64,000 nucleotides of DNA from Pleodorina starrii (taxonomy: Eukaryota; Chlorophyta; Chlorophyceae; Chlamydomonadales; Volvocaceae). The translations under genes were made by a program, and so were the position numbers. This document shows positions 30,304 to 43,400 of the stretch, in pieces. The first letter of the stretch is position 1. Each line of letters opens with the position of its first letter. The DNA lies in NCBI GenBank assembly GCA_030267565.1, contig BRXU01000018.1:1860001-1924000 (forward strand). Direction: 5' to 3'. The notes under the pieces were generated by a model that had not been told where the DNA came from, did no database searches, and worked only from the letters and a program-made list of their open reading frames with translations.

Positions 30304-30827
30304 CTCGCCGCGCCGCGACCTCGTCCGACAGCACGCTCAAAGGTCGCGCCAGCTGAATAACCTAAGTCCCATGAAAGGGCGCTATCAGAATGTGCATTCA
30401 ATCTTTATCTTCAGTCTGCGCTTTGAAACGCCCGCGAATGATGTAAGAGGGAGCAAACCCGGCCTGAATCGACGATCGGTCGAGCGCGCCCAAAGTTTGT
30501 ACGGTGAAACGGTAACAACGGCTAGCTAGATGCAAGTTGCAAGAGCTGCTAGGCGCAGATACCTCTGTGTTATGTTGACAAAGAACTTCAACGAGGGAAA
30601 GTCTTTCGTTGCTTGCGTGGGAAAACATTGACGCTTGCGGATTATGATTAATATCACCGCGTGTTTCCAAGTGCTGAACAACATGGTATTTCGTTGTATA
30701 TACTTATGAAGTTCCACATTCAGTTTTATACCTGGCCAGGCGATGACCACGGTAACACGGTCTTCGATGGACTACGAACGCAAAGCAAGTGAATGATAAA
30801 GCACGGACATCATAGGCAGAAGGCTCC
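30304..30827. promoter_or_regulatory. Divergent promoter region between FIGNL1 and the dynein-like gene
   Basis: The two start codons point away from each other across 524 bp. The spacer is notably less GC-rich than its flanks. The only TATA-like element I see is TGTATATACTTATG near 30695. A bidirectional promoter is plausible but not shown. Confidence 0.5.
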
Positions 30828-33800
30828 ATGTCTTGGCCTACAGCTCGTTTACGGCCTGTGGAGACAAACGACAGCGATGTGGGCTTTGTCAAGGTAAGTC
30901 CTGGGGCGGCCTATGCGATTCATTTTTCGTATCACGTAAACATGCTTCTAGGGAATTGTCATACGACCTCTCGTTTGCTGTTAGATCCTTGGCGTGATCG
31001 GTGACAATGCATGTTCCGCGTCACATCGAACCCCCCAACAGGGCCGGCAGGTTCTGCCCGCCGGCACGAGGCAGTCGCAGCAGAGGCCCAACAACTCACA
31101 TGAACAGTTTGCTGCGCTCTTCGGCTACTCGCCGAACGAGAGCTTGCTGCACACCCGTGCGCCGAACGCGGAGGGCGACGGCACCGGACACCAACCGTCC
31201 GGCAATTCCTCGCCAAAGTCCGGCAAGGGGCGCAGGTCGCCCACCCGCCAGAGCACGACGCTAAACTCGACCGAGGAGATGCAGCACGCGCTGGGTTACA
31301 GGACCAAGCGCAAGGGGGAGCACGACCTGACGCCGGCGCAGCAGCGGGCCTTCCAGTTCCACAGCGCCATCAACAAGAGCACTAGTGAGTCGGAAGCGAG
31401 GAGGTGGGGCACATTGGCCGTCAGCTGCCTGCTGATGCAGCACGCTCACCTCCAGCCGGCCTGGCCTCGAGGCGTGGAAGGGCAGCGGGCCGCTGCCATG
31501 CAGAGTCCTGTTGCGGCGGTGCGGTATTGCCGTGACCCATATCGCAGTGGGCCACCACCACCACCACCACCACCCTGCTGCCCCCATGAACCATGTGACT
31601 CTTTCGTCCTTCCGCCACTGTCCACCACCTCCCCGCCCCTTTCTCGCCTCCCCCTTTTGCTCCAGTTGGCCTCACGCCGGACCTGAACCCCGGCTCCATC
31701 TTCGATTCGGCGGCGGGTAAGGGCAGCAACGGCCGCGCGCGTCACCGCGCGGGTGGCCCGACTGCTGTGGTGCCGTGTGGGGGTTGTGGCAGGGAGCGGG
31801 GCCGGCCTCGCGAATGTGACTATGGGATCGAGAATTGCCGAATGTGACTATGGGATTGGGAATGGGACGGGATGGGAGAGAGGGAGGGGGGCAGGCAGCT
31901 ACCACGGAATCCAGAAGGTGTCAGTCAGGCGGCGGTGTCAGCAGGCGGGCCAGCCGGCCTGGGCGGGCCCCAAGCCGGCTCGTCTGCACCTGGGCCATGA
32001 GGGCCGTGCGCCTGACAGGACTCAGCTGGAGAGCAGCTGCGGCTCCTCGCAGCCGGGGACACTTGGCGCCGTCCGCGGCCCCAGACCGGTGGGACCACCG
32101 CCAGGGGACGTGCTTCGCGGTGCGTGCTTCGCAGCAGCACGCCGGGAGTCATGTACCAGCAACGCACCGGTGGCAGCCGCGGGTGTGTGTGTGGGGGGGG
32201 GGTGTTGGGAGCAGCTTGCTTGGCTGGCTGGCAGCGACGCTGCCGCACGCAGCAGCCGATGAAGGCAGGAGTCAGCGGCAGCAGCAGCAGCAGTGGCCGG
32301 AGGTGGGGGCGGGGCTGCCCAGCAGGGCGCAGAGGTGCTGGCGCGAGAAGGCCCCAGCGTCACGCGGCTGGCGCTTTCGAATCGGGAGGGGTCGGCGGCG
32401 TCAACCTGGACCGGCGCTCTTTGCGCTCTCAGCCCTCAGGGGTCGCCCCAGCCGCACTCAGGCGGCCGCCAGGGCGGGGCAGCGCTGGGACCCAGCCCTG
32501 TGCTGGCGCCGGCGATGACTCTGGAACACGCGGGCGGCCGCAGCGAGCAGGCGTCCTGGTGGTGCCGCTGGGCAGATGGCTGGCGGTGTTGCTCGGTCCT
32601 GGAGGGCGGCTGAGAGGGGGGCGGCGGCGCGCGCCGTGGCTGCGCCAGCCGCTCGGCAGACCCTCTGAAAGGACAGCCGGGCGATTATGAGGGGGGCAGC
32701 GGTCCCATCGCCCCACCCCACCCCTCCCCACCCGGGCCCTGGAAGCCCCCAGACCCTGGGACTGAGACATCCGCACTTCGCGGCGGGGTGTAGTGTCAGA
32801 AGTTCCTCGTGCGATGATGGCGACTGGCTCGGGCTCGGACTCGGGCTCGGGTGGGCGACGGATCCCGGGAAGCGCCGCGGGGTTCATGTCCTCGGTTGGG
32901 GCGGCGGCGGGAGGCGAGCTCGGCGGTGGCGCTGCCTGCGTGCCGTCTGATTCCGGCTGCTGCCCGGGTTGCTGCCCGGCCGCCTCTGCCGGGTGGCGTA
33001 CTCTTCAAACTGTCCAGACGACTGCCGGGCGCTCCGGGCTGCCCCAGCAGGCTCGCAACCGCCGCCCGCTCGCCGCCCAACCAACACTTGCGCCCGGCGC
33101 GGAGCCGTCCGCGGGCCCGATCCCACCCGGCTTGCCCCCGGCTTCTGTCTCCCTCGGCATTTACAGTACCTTCTTTGCATTGCGTCAGTCTTCTCTCCTG
33201 TGTGCGCACAGCACTCCCCGCCTCCATCACCGCCCTCTCCACGGCTTTGCTTCATTCAAACCCCTTCCACCGGCCTCTCCAACAGCCTCCAACCCCGCAT
33301 CCCTCGCCTGCGCCCCTTCCTTGTCAACTATGCCCTGGTCAACTATCCCCCCGACCCGGACCCGACAGGATACGCCCTGCCGCCGAGCTCTCCGCCGCCC
33401 ACCTTATCCCCCGCCATCCTCGACGGTGAGCAATCGCTGTTTTGTCCTACCATGACCCACATTTCGCTAGGGATCGGGATGGGCGGGCGGGCCGCAGTGC
33501 TGTGGCCAGCCGCATGTCACGGGGGGATGACACGCCACAGTCTTCCGCCCCAGACCCTTGTATTCCCGGCAGCTGCTGCTGCTGCTGCTGATCCGTTGCC
33601 GGTTTGCCCCTGTCCCCGGGCTGCACCAGTGCCGACTCCACATCACAATTGCACTTGAACAATGCCCGGGCCGCTGCCCCACACTCGCCTTCGCTTTCCC
33701 CCCCCCCCCACCACCACCCTCACCGCACTCTTCTCCAGGCCTGAAGCCCGCCAGCCAGGCGACGGTCTCGGACGGCACGCTGCTGGGCACCATGACGCTG

Positions 33801-34459
33801 CAGAAGGTGGGGCAGGCGCGTCGGGGTGGAGGTGCCGTGTGCGAGGGAAGGACCAGAACCGGAGAATGTGTGTGAGTGTGTGTGTGTGTAGAGGGGGGAG
33901 TAGAAAGTTAAGACCGCAGCGAACCGCAGTGGGGGGTTGAGGATCCAGCGGCCCAGATCGGGGCGTTAGCCTGCGCGTTAGCCGCGCTCGGAAACGTCCG
34001 GAGGCGCCAGCCGGAAGTGCCCCGCGTCTCCACGCTCGCACGCCCCTGCGCACCCGCTTTCCCATCACCCGCCGGGCGCAGCCCGCGGCATCGAGCCCGG
34101 CCGGCCCTTTGCCCTTCTCCACGGCCTCCTCGGCCCCTTGGCCCCCCTCCGCCTGGGAGGCCCGCGCCTCGCATTTATCACGCCCCTCCCTCCCCCCGCA
34201 GCCCCCACTCCTTCCATCGCAGTGTTTTACTGTCGTTACCGACCCCCACTCGTGCATGATCATCCCCCCCAAATCCACTCTTCAACCCCACCCCCATCAC
34301 CACCCCCAGGACCTGAAGCCCTTCAGCAGCAGCACGCGGCTTCCCTACCAGACCACCAACGGCGGCCCCGGCGCTGAGCCCTCCGGCAGCTCCGCCGGTG
34401 GCGGCTACTTCCTGATGCCGCCCGTGGATGTCAGCATGGCGGACGCATACAACTACAAC
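30828..34459 (+). other. N-terminal extension exons of the dynein-like gene
   Basis: Six short exons encode [13 protein letters not shown], then a polar region with [16 protein letters not shown], a basic stretch ([13 protein letters not shown]), a helix ([18 protein letters not shown]), and [18 protein letters not shown]. Splice sites and phases join them to the tail block at 35032. The exon 33369-33425 is symmetric (phase 1-1), so leaving it out keeps the frame. Intron 31717-33368 is long and shows no clear exon. Confidence 0.55.
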
Positions 34460-37400
34460 GTGCGTGGCAGCTGGGGGAGCAGGAGGGGGGTTTGAAGCAG
34501 GAGGGGGGTTTGAAGCAGGAGGGGGGGCAGATCGGCAGAAGGCCGGGAGGACGGGGGCTTATCCACGGGTGGTGGTGGTGGGGGGAGGGGGTTAATAAGG
34601 AGGACATCGCAGCGATGGGACGGAGGCGAGGGGAGGGGGGGCCGGGACGGGGGCTGTCAGGTACCAGCTACCATCCAGCCCACACCCCTGCCCTACCCAG
34701 CCAAGCACCGCACCTTTCAACTCACCCACCCGACCCCGCCCACGCCCACGCCCCCACCCAGCCCTCACACCCCCATGTGCCCCCGCCCCCCCCCCCGCGG
34801 CCCCACTCCCCCCCCGTCACCTCACACGAAACGCCCCGCCGCCCTCTCTTCCACTTCCCCGACCTCCCCCCACCCTCCCCGCCCGCCCGCCTCGCCTCTC
34901 CGCCTGCGGTATCGTTTTTCTTCAACCCCCGCCTTTCCGACCCTGCCTCCCCGCCCCTTACGCGCTCTCCCACCCTCCCACCCTCCCGCCCCTCCCCCCC
35001 CAAACACACACACCCACCACACACACCCCAGGTCCCCCCCGACGTCCGCACCGGCGAGGAGGCGGTGTGTCTATTCAGCTCCTCCGCCGCCAAGTCCGGC
35101 CTCATCATCTACTGCAACCTCAACCCCGCCTCCTGCCCCGGCGGCGGCGAGTACAACCCCTACGACCTGCTGGTGGTGGACCGCGCGCGTGTGGACCCGC
35201 GGCACCACTACGTGCTGACGCAGAGCGGCGTGACGCAGATGCTGGGGGGCCACGCGCAGGAGCTGCAGCCCTTCCACGCCTGGCAGCGCGACCGCAACCT
35301 GTTCACGGTGCTGCGCAAGCTGGTGTTTTTCAAACACAACGAGGTGTTCCAGGTAGGTGGGCTGGGGCCCCACATGCACGTGGGCGTGAGGGAGGGTGTG
35401 AGGGAGGGTGCGAGAGAGGGTGTGAGAGAGGGTGCGGAGAGTGTGGAGGGTGTGGAGGGTGTGGAGAGTGTGGCCATGCAAAAACTCTGCACGCATCGCA
35501 CTCCCTTCGCGCATACGCGTGCATGCGACTCCCTCTCTCCCCCCTCCCTCCCCCCTCGCCCACCCACCCACCCTCCACCCCCCATCCCTCATCCCCCGCA
35601 GGCCTTTACGCAGTGGCGCGACGCCGTCCGCGTGCTCAAGTTCCGCGCGCGGCAGCGCACCCTGACCCAGCAGCTGCTGCTGCTGAGCCCCACCTTCCAC
35701 CGCGCGCTGCTCAATGTGCGCCGCATGACGCTGGCGGTCAGCTGCGACACCAACGGAACCTGGAGGAAGACCCCGGGTGAGCCGGGAACGGGGAGAGGAG
35801 CGGGGCGGGGGGGGCCCGGGGGGGTTGCGGGGCCGGGGCCGAGGGGGGCAGACTGGGGATGGGGGGAAAGAGAGCGACGCGGGGGCTCGTCCATACGTTA
35901 GGAGGGAGGGCTTCCAGTGGGATCTAGGTGCAAGGGAGGGAAGACACACGCACACGCGCAGGCGCAGCTCCGGCTCAGTGCGCGACGCAGCAACGCGCAC
36001 GCAGCCGCCCCGCCCCTCCACGCGGCCACCCCCCTTACCCACCCCCGCCCGCCCATGTCCCCATCTCCCCATCCACCCCAGAGGGCCGCTGGATCGAGCT
36101 GGTTCCGGAGCTGGTGGCGCCCTCCCCGCTGCCGCCCCCCCGCCAGCACCACTCCTCCCAGACCTCCCTGCAGCAACAACAACAGCCCCGCCTGGCGCAG
36201 CACAGCTCCTCCGGGTCCACCGACGCGGCGGCAGCAGCAGCGGTGGCGGCGGCTGCCTCGCTGCCGGTCGCCTCCGCCTCCAGCGCCGCGCTTTACAGCC
36301 GCGCCAGCGGCGGCGGCGCCGCCGCCGCCGCCAGCGTCAGCGTCAGCGTCAGCCTGCTCCCCGCTGCCGCCTCCGCCGCCTCCCTCCCCGGCAACGGCCG
36401 CGAGCCATCCTCCGCCGGCAGTCGCGCCTCCGTCTCCACCGAACCGGCGCCGCCGCCGCCCGCCGCGGTCCTGGAGGGCCCCGAGCTGGCGCCGCCCACG
36501 CCGCTGCCTCCGGAGCGCCTGCCGGAGAGCGGCCTGCCCTACCAGCTGGGCTACGTGGGCGGTCCGCAGGACACGTTCAGCCTGGCTGACTTCAAGCGCA
36601 TGCGCGAGGAGCAGCGCAACCTGGTGGCCAGCGCGCTGCAGGACATGGTAGCCTACGTGCGGGCGCAGGTGCAGGCGGTGGGGAGTGACGTGCAGGCTAA
36701 CCTGGCGGCGGCGCAGGCGGCGGTGGCCAAGCCCACGCGCCAGGAGGCCCGGCAGCAGCGGTTCGAGGCGCCGGGTGGGTGGGTGGGCGGGTGGGGTGGG
36801 GTGATGGGGGTCGCTGTTGTTAGGGTTTTCACACGTATGTACTCGTCACAGCGCGCTCACACACCCGTGTTCAGGCAGGGCGAGGGACGAGGGTGCCCGC
36901 GCGGCGATACCGTCGGGGGCCTGCCCAGCGGTCAGGGCGCCCCCCCCCCCGCATTAGGGGGCCCCCCAACGGCCAGGGTTTGGCCTTCCCGCCTTCCGCC
37001 CGGAACGCGCATCTCACTCGCTACCTCGCTTCCCCGTCTCCGCCCCCACCAGACTCCTCCACTCGACTCCCAACGCGCCCGCGCTCCCTTCTCCTCCCTC
37101 CGCTGCGGTATCTTCTTTCCACCTCCCTTTCAGGCAGCCAAGCCTGGAAGTCCAAGTCGCTGGCGCTCGCCCGCCTGGACGCGGAGCAGCGGCAGCGCAA
37201 CCTGGCGGAGGCGGTGCACGCCGCCCGTCTGCTGCTGCGCTTCGTGACCCTGGCCGACTGCCTCATGCTCGGCCAGCTGGCGGAGCTGGCGCGACTGGCG
37301 GTGCTGCTGTGCGTACGGCAGCTGGAGATGCCGCGCAAGGCGGGGCTGTACATCGTGGCGGGCAGCGTGGAGGATACCGCGGCGGCGGCCGCCGCCGCGG

Positions 37401-40400
37401 CGGCGCGCGGCGGCGGCGGCGGCGGCGGCGGGCTGCCCACGTGGGGCCGCGGCGGCGGCGGGCTGTCCACCGTCTCCTTCGCCGCCAGCACCACCCGGCG
37501 GCGCTCCAACGGGCTTCCGCTGTCGGGCAGCATGACCTGGACCATGCAGCACGGCGGGGGAGGAGGAGGGGGGATCGAGGGGCTGTCGCCGCGGGTGCGG
37601 CCGTCGCAGGAGGAGGATGAGGGGGAGGGGATGGAGGGCGTGCCGGTGCCGGCGCCGCTGTTTGTGATCGCGCCGGGCTCGGAGGAGCTGTCGGCGGCGG
37701 TGGCAAACCTGCCGCGGGAGATCATGCACGTGGTGGTGGTGTCGGCGGCGCCGCTGGTGTCGTACACGGAGGTACGGCAGCTGCTGGCGGAGATTGCCGC
37801 CAAGGGCATCCCGGTGCCGCCGGCGATGCTGGCGGCGCGCGGCGGTGGCGGCGGCGGAGGCGGTGGAGGCGGTGGGGAGGGAGGTGGAGGGGTCGGCGGC
37901 GGCAGCATGGCGGCGCGGGCGGCGAGCAGCCACAATGCGGAGGTCCTGCGATCGGCGGTGGACGTGCGGAGCATGATGGTGGGTGCAACGGGCAACGGGC
38001 AAGGGGGGGGGGAAAGGCCACACGCTCGTGATTTGCCCTGCCCCGCCTCGCCCGCTGACCGCTTCCCAGCGCCCGGATTCCGACTCGCGACGGCCCGGTC
38101 GCCGCTTGCCTGTTTCCCTCCAGCTTGCCTGCACGGGCAGTTTTGCCCCTCCCTTCCCCGCTCCTGCTCCCCTTCCCCGGCCCCCGCCCCCGCCCCCGCT
38201 GCGGTATCATCTCCCTCCCTTCCCTCCCCCTCCCCCGCCCCCTCCCCCGCCCCCTCCCCCGCCCCCTCCCCCTCCCCCTTCCCCCTCCCTCCCTCCCCCC
38301 CAGAGTCGGCTGCAAGTGTCCCTGCTGGGCGACTACAGCACCGCCATGCAGCACCCCGCCATGAACCCCTTCCGGGGACACGAGATGCTGTGGGGCATGG
38401 TCAGCAGGTTCCTGCCGGAGGCCTACAGGTGCGTGTGTGTGTGTCTGTGCGTGTGTGTGTGTGTCTGTGTGTGTGTGTGTGTGCGTCTGTGTGTGTGCGT
38501 GCGTGTGTGTGTGTGCGTCTGTGTGTGTGCGTGCGTGTGTGTGTGTGTGTGGAGGGGGGGGTAAGAAAAGGGGGCAGGAGGGCGGGGCACGGGGAGGGGG
38601 AGAAAGGCCCGGTGTAGGCGGGTGTGTGTTGGTGTGGGTGGGCGGGCTAGGGTTGGGGCGTGCGAGGGCGGGAGTTGGTGTGGGTGGTGGCGGGTGGGCG
38701 GGGTGTGAGCGGGTGGGTGTGTTGACGCGCTGGTGGGTCGGCGGGTCGGCGGGCAGCCTATAGTCGGCCCCGGCAGTGCTCAGCCTACCGCGCTCCTCAG
38801 TGCAGCGAAGCCCCCGCCAGTCTCCGTTCCTTCGCTGCCGTATCTTCGCTTTTACCCGCCAGCCGCCCTTCCTCCAACCGCCCTCATCTCCGACCGAGGG
38901 GTTGCTTTCCACCGCACCCACCCACGCGCCCCTCTCGCCGCCCCAGCGCTTAACTCGAGTGCTCGGCCAGAAGTCCTTCGCCGCTGCCGCTACCCGTGCG
39001 CCCCACCTCAACGCTCCTATCCCTCGCCCCCCCACACACCCTCCCCTCCTCTCCCCTCCCCCCCCCACATCCTTCCCCCCTCTCCTATCCCCCCCACATC
39101 CTCGCCCCCTCTTCCCTCCCCCCCACATCCTCCCCCCGAACGCCCAAAACCCCCCACCCTCCCTAAACCCCCTGCCCCCCTGCCCCCCTCCCTCCCTCCT
39201 CCCCCCCCCCCCCAGGAGCGCCGGCATGACTCCCGAGCAGCTCCACGCCGATCTGTCCGCCACCGCCACCTGGCTGGGCGAGATGAGCAACGCCCGCACC
39301 TCCGTCATTGTGGGACTGGTGGCGGTGGACATGGCGGCACTGCAGAGGGCCGCACTGCCGGTCATACAGCGAGCGCACAGGTGGGGTGGGGGTGGGGGGG
39401 TGCGCGTGTGTGTGTGCAGGTGTGTGTGTGTGCGTGTGTGCATGTGCGTGTGTGCATATGTTTGCATGTGTGGTTGTGCGTGTGTAGGTGCGTGTATGTA
39501 TGTGGGGCCGGGCGGGGATGGTGATGGAAGGCGCGGGCAAGTTGAGGAGGAGGAGGAGGAGGAGGTTAGGGTTTGGTGGGTTGCGGGGGAATGGGAAGGG
39601 GGGCCGAGGAGCGCGGCGGGCCGGAGAGTCGGGGGGGCCCAGACGGCGCCGCCCTTCCTTGCGATTTGTGACCCCTCTGTACCCGCCCCTCCCTCCCTCC
39701 TCCCCCCCCCCTTTTCAGCGGCATCATGTCCCTGCTTGGCGGCTTGCTGGTGAGCCAGTCCCTGGGCCTCACCACCCGACTGGCCGAGTACACAAACAAC
39801 CTAGTGGCCCGACCCAGCCAACTCCCCGAGTTCGTGCAGTACGTGGAGGTGGGTGGGTGGGTGGCTGCGTGCGTGGGTGCGCGGGGGCACGCCACGCCAC
39901 CGCACCCGGCACCCGCGGACACACGTGTGTAATAGAGCTAATACGGTAACTAGGAAATAAAGAAAAGCACGCAACCGCGCGCGCGGAGGGCGGAGGGCGG
40001 GGAAGGGAGATGGGATGTTTTGCTGCTGGTGCCCGGAGGGGCACACGAGCCCGCAGGAGGTGAAGGCCCCCCCCACCGTCACGCGCCGCCAAAGCCCTGT
40101 GTGAATTTGCACACATACGTTGACCCGTTGACCCATTTCGTTGACCCAATTACATTTACCCACTTTGTTCTCCCTCCCCTCCCCCCTTCCCTCCCTTCCC
40201 TCCCTCCCCTCCCTCCCCCCCCCTCCCTCTCTCCCTCCCTCCCTTTCCCCCAGGTGATCTGGCCCCATCTGGACCCCATGAGCACCACCCGGCAGTCCAT
40301 CTCCGCAGACCTGGAGCACATGACCCGCCTGCACGTCATGTACATAGAGTAAGGGACCGCAGAGTACGGCGACGCAAACCCCAAAACAAACGTGCTTTCC

Positions 40401-43400
40401 CCAAAACACATCCGCACCGCACCGCACCGCACTCAACCTCCCCTACCACCACCGCCACCACGACCGCCACCGCCACCGCCACCCCCCCGCAGTGACTCAT
40501 GCCGCAGTGACTCATTGCTATATAAAGGAGCATATCACTCCCTAACCCCACCCCACCCCACCCCCACCCACCCACCCCCTCCTCAGGTCCGGTGCAGCGG
40601 GCGCGGGCGGTGCCGGCCGCGCCGGCACCCCCACCATGTACCACCCGCTTTACTGGACCGCCACCCAGAACATGGACGAGGAGGAGGAGGAGCTGGAGCC
40701 GGGCAAGCCGCCCTCGGGCCGCAAGGTGCGCGCCACCTGGGAGACGCTGCAGGCGGCGGTGGCGCGCTACCTGGACGAGGCGCGGGCGGCGGCGGACTAC
40801 TTCCAGGCGGCTGCGGCACTCATGGTGACGCACCTGAAGACGTCGCTCATTGAGGTGGGGGGCGGGGGGAGGGGCTGGGAGGGAGGGGAGAGGGGAGAGG
40901 GGAGAGGGGAGAGGGGAGAGGGGAGAGGGGAGAGGGGAGAGGGGAGAGGGGAGAGGGGAGAGGGGAGAGGGGAGAGGGGAGAGGGGAGAGGGGAGAGGGG
41001 AGAGGGGAGAGGGGAGAGGGGAGAGGGGAGAGGGGAGAGGGGAGAGGGGAGAGGGGAGAGGGGAGAGGGGAGAGGGGAGAGGGGAGGGGGGAGAGGGGAG
41101 AGGGGAGAGGGGCTGGGAGGGAGCGAAGAGGGTCGGCGAGCGGGGAGCGGGGAGGGGTGGTGGAGTGGGGCGGTAATATTCCTTTGATGCCGAGTGAGAT
41201 GCGTCGCCCCGGGTGCCCTGCCGGACATGACTTGACGCGCGCGCTGCAACCTGCCGCCCCTGCCTATGCCCCGCCCCGTGCGGGCGATATCAGGTAGTCA
41301 TCAGGTAATCTTCCAGGTAACTTCGTTGCGTTCCCTCGTCCCGGGCCGATTTCTTTTACCCCCCGTGCGGGGGATCGAGCTCGATCTGGGCCCGGTAACC
41401 ACTGGGCCGCTGGGCCCCCCGGATCCAAGATACGCATATGCCGGGCGGCGGGCCCGGGGGCCGCCCCCCGCCCCTTAACCCCCCCCCCGGTTTGCCCCCT
41501 CCTCCCAGACAGACATCAACCCATTCCCCCATCCCTCCCCTCCCCTGCGCCCCCCGCCCTCCCCCCTCTCTTCCCGTTTGCCCCCTTTCCCCCTCTCTTC
41601 CCCCCCTCCCCCCCGTCCCCCCCCCACACCCCAGTCCGGCAACGCGCTCCAGCTGCTGCTGCTGCAGCTGCGCACCGGCGCCTCCACCGACCCCACCGCC
41701 GACGCCCCCGCCGTGTCCGCCCACCTGAACGGCCTGTCGGACGGCCTGCGCACCCTGGCCACCTCCGCGGAGCAGCACAGCAGCTGGGCGCGGCTGCTGA
41801 GCCACCCCTCCACCACCAGGTAAGGAAGGGGAGGGAAGGGGGGAGACGGGAGGCGGGAGACGGGAGGGGAGGGGTGAGAGGTACCACTGGCAGCAGGCAT
41901 GCGTCTGTTTGGGTGGGTCACGGCGCGGCGGCGGGAGATGGGGGCGGAGATGGGGGAGATGGGGTCGAGGCGAGGGAGAGCTCGAGGCCGAGGCCGGACA
42001 GTCTCCCCGGCGAGGCACCCGGTAAACACGGGATCCGTGCGCGCGGGGGCCCGGGGCTGGTCTCCGCGAAGGAGGTCCAGCTGCTGCTGGGGGGCTGCTG
42101 CAAACCACGCACAAGGCAGCAATTCAGAACTACCTTTGCCAACGTTTAGTTCCCGAGCCGAGCCGAGGCGGCAAGCAAACCACACAAACAGCAACAGCAA
42201 CACACAAAGCGCCAGGCCTGATGGCGTGCTGTGGCCCCGTTCACTGACGCCCCGTCCGGCTCCGCTGCGTTGCAAAACAAATCGCCACCGGCCCAGCCTG
42301 GTTGCCTCCCTGGAGGGCCAGCTGGCGGCGGCGCGCGGCGTGCTGTCCGCCCGGCGGGCGCTGTGGGAGGCGGTGGCGGGCTGGCGCCGCTTCCTGGACC
42401 GCCTGTACGAGGTGCCCTGCACCGACGAGACGCGCGAGCGGCTGACTTCGGAGCTTCAGAGTCAAGTGGAGCGCATCCGCATGCACGCGACCAGGATCAC
42501 GGTGGGGCTGGGGGTGGGGGCGGGGATTTGGGTGGGTGTGTGGGGCTTGGGGTTGGGGTTGGGGTTGGGGTGGGCAGGGAAGAGCGCTGGGCCGGCTGCT
42601 GGGCGGATTGTTTTCGTCTTCGTATGGCAGCAAGCCAGCCAACCAGCCTGCCAGCCTGTTGGGAGCCTTCTCCTTTACCTGCCGCCCTGCCGCCTCCTGC
42701 ATCTTACCCCCGCCCCCCCCCAACACACCCCCCACACACCCCTTGCCTCCCCCCGCTCCCCTCCTCCTCCTCCTCCTCCTCCTCCTCCTCCCTCCGCAGT
42801 CTCTCCACACGGACGATGACCTGACCAGCACCCGCACCGTCACCCCGGCAGAGCAGAAGCTGGGGGCCCACCTGAGCCTGCTGGTCAAGTCGTGGCAGGA
42901 CATCCTACCCATGGCGCAGCAGCTGGTGCAGCCAGCCGTCAAGCCGCGACACCTGCGGACGCTGCTGGGCTGGCTGGCGGCGCACCAGACGGCGGCGGCG
43001 GTGGCGGCGGCGGCCGCCGCCGCCGGCGGCGGCTGGCCGGCGGCTGCGCCGCGCAGCCCCGAGCTGGGCGCGCCGCTGCGGATGATGCAGAATCCGTACG
43101 CGGTGCTGCCGACGCATGTACGGCAGGACGACGGGGAGATGGCGGCGGCGGCGGGCAAGACGTCGCTTGCTAGGTTGGTGACGTCATGCAGCGAGTCGGC
43201 GGCGACGCGGGCGCTGGTGGTGCGCATCTCGCAGGTAGGGTGGCTGGCTGGCTGGCTGGGTGGGTGGCTGGCTGGCTGGCTGGGTGGCTGGCTGGGTGGC
43301 TGGCTGGGTGGCTGGCTGGGTGCTGAGACACCGTCGCTCCTCTCACCTCTCTTCTCACCTCTCCTCTCGCCCCGTCCCTCCCCTCCCCACCCCGCCACCC

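Larger units (their letters stand above)
35032..41819 (+). other. Dynein tail (DHC_N1-like) region
   Basis: The exon at 35032 carries [25 protein letters not shown], and further on [17 protein letters not shown] and the next exon [15 protein letters not shown]. These correspond to the conserved start of axonemal dynein tails. Later exons encode long amphipathic helices interrupted by Ala/Gly/Ser/Pro inserts (about 36180-36470 and 37375-37630). Tails dimerise and bind intermediate and light chains, which suggests that docking is kept. Confidence 0.75.

Noticed and set aside
31717..33368. A separate gene in the long early intron of the dynein-like gene
   Set aside because: Frames up to about 230 codons exist on both strands, but they are Ala/Arg/Gly-rich with no domain and no coherent splice sites.
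40850..41187. Arg/Gly/Glu repeat protein
   Set aside because: It lies wholly within the GGGGAGA intronic minisatellite, directly after the splice donor at 40855.
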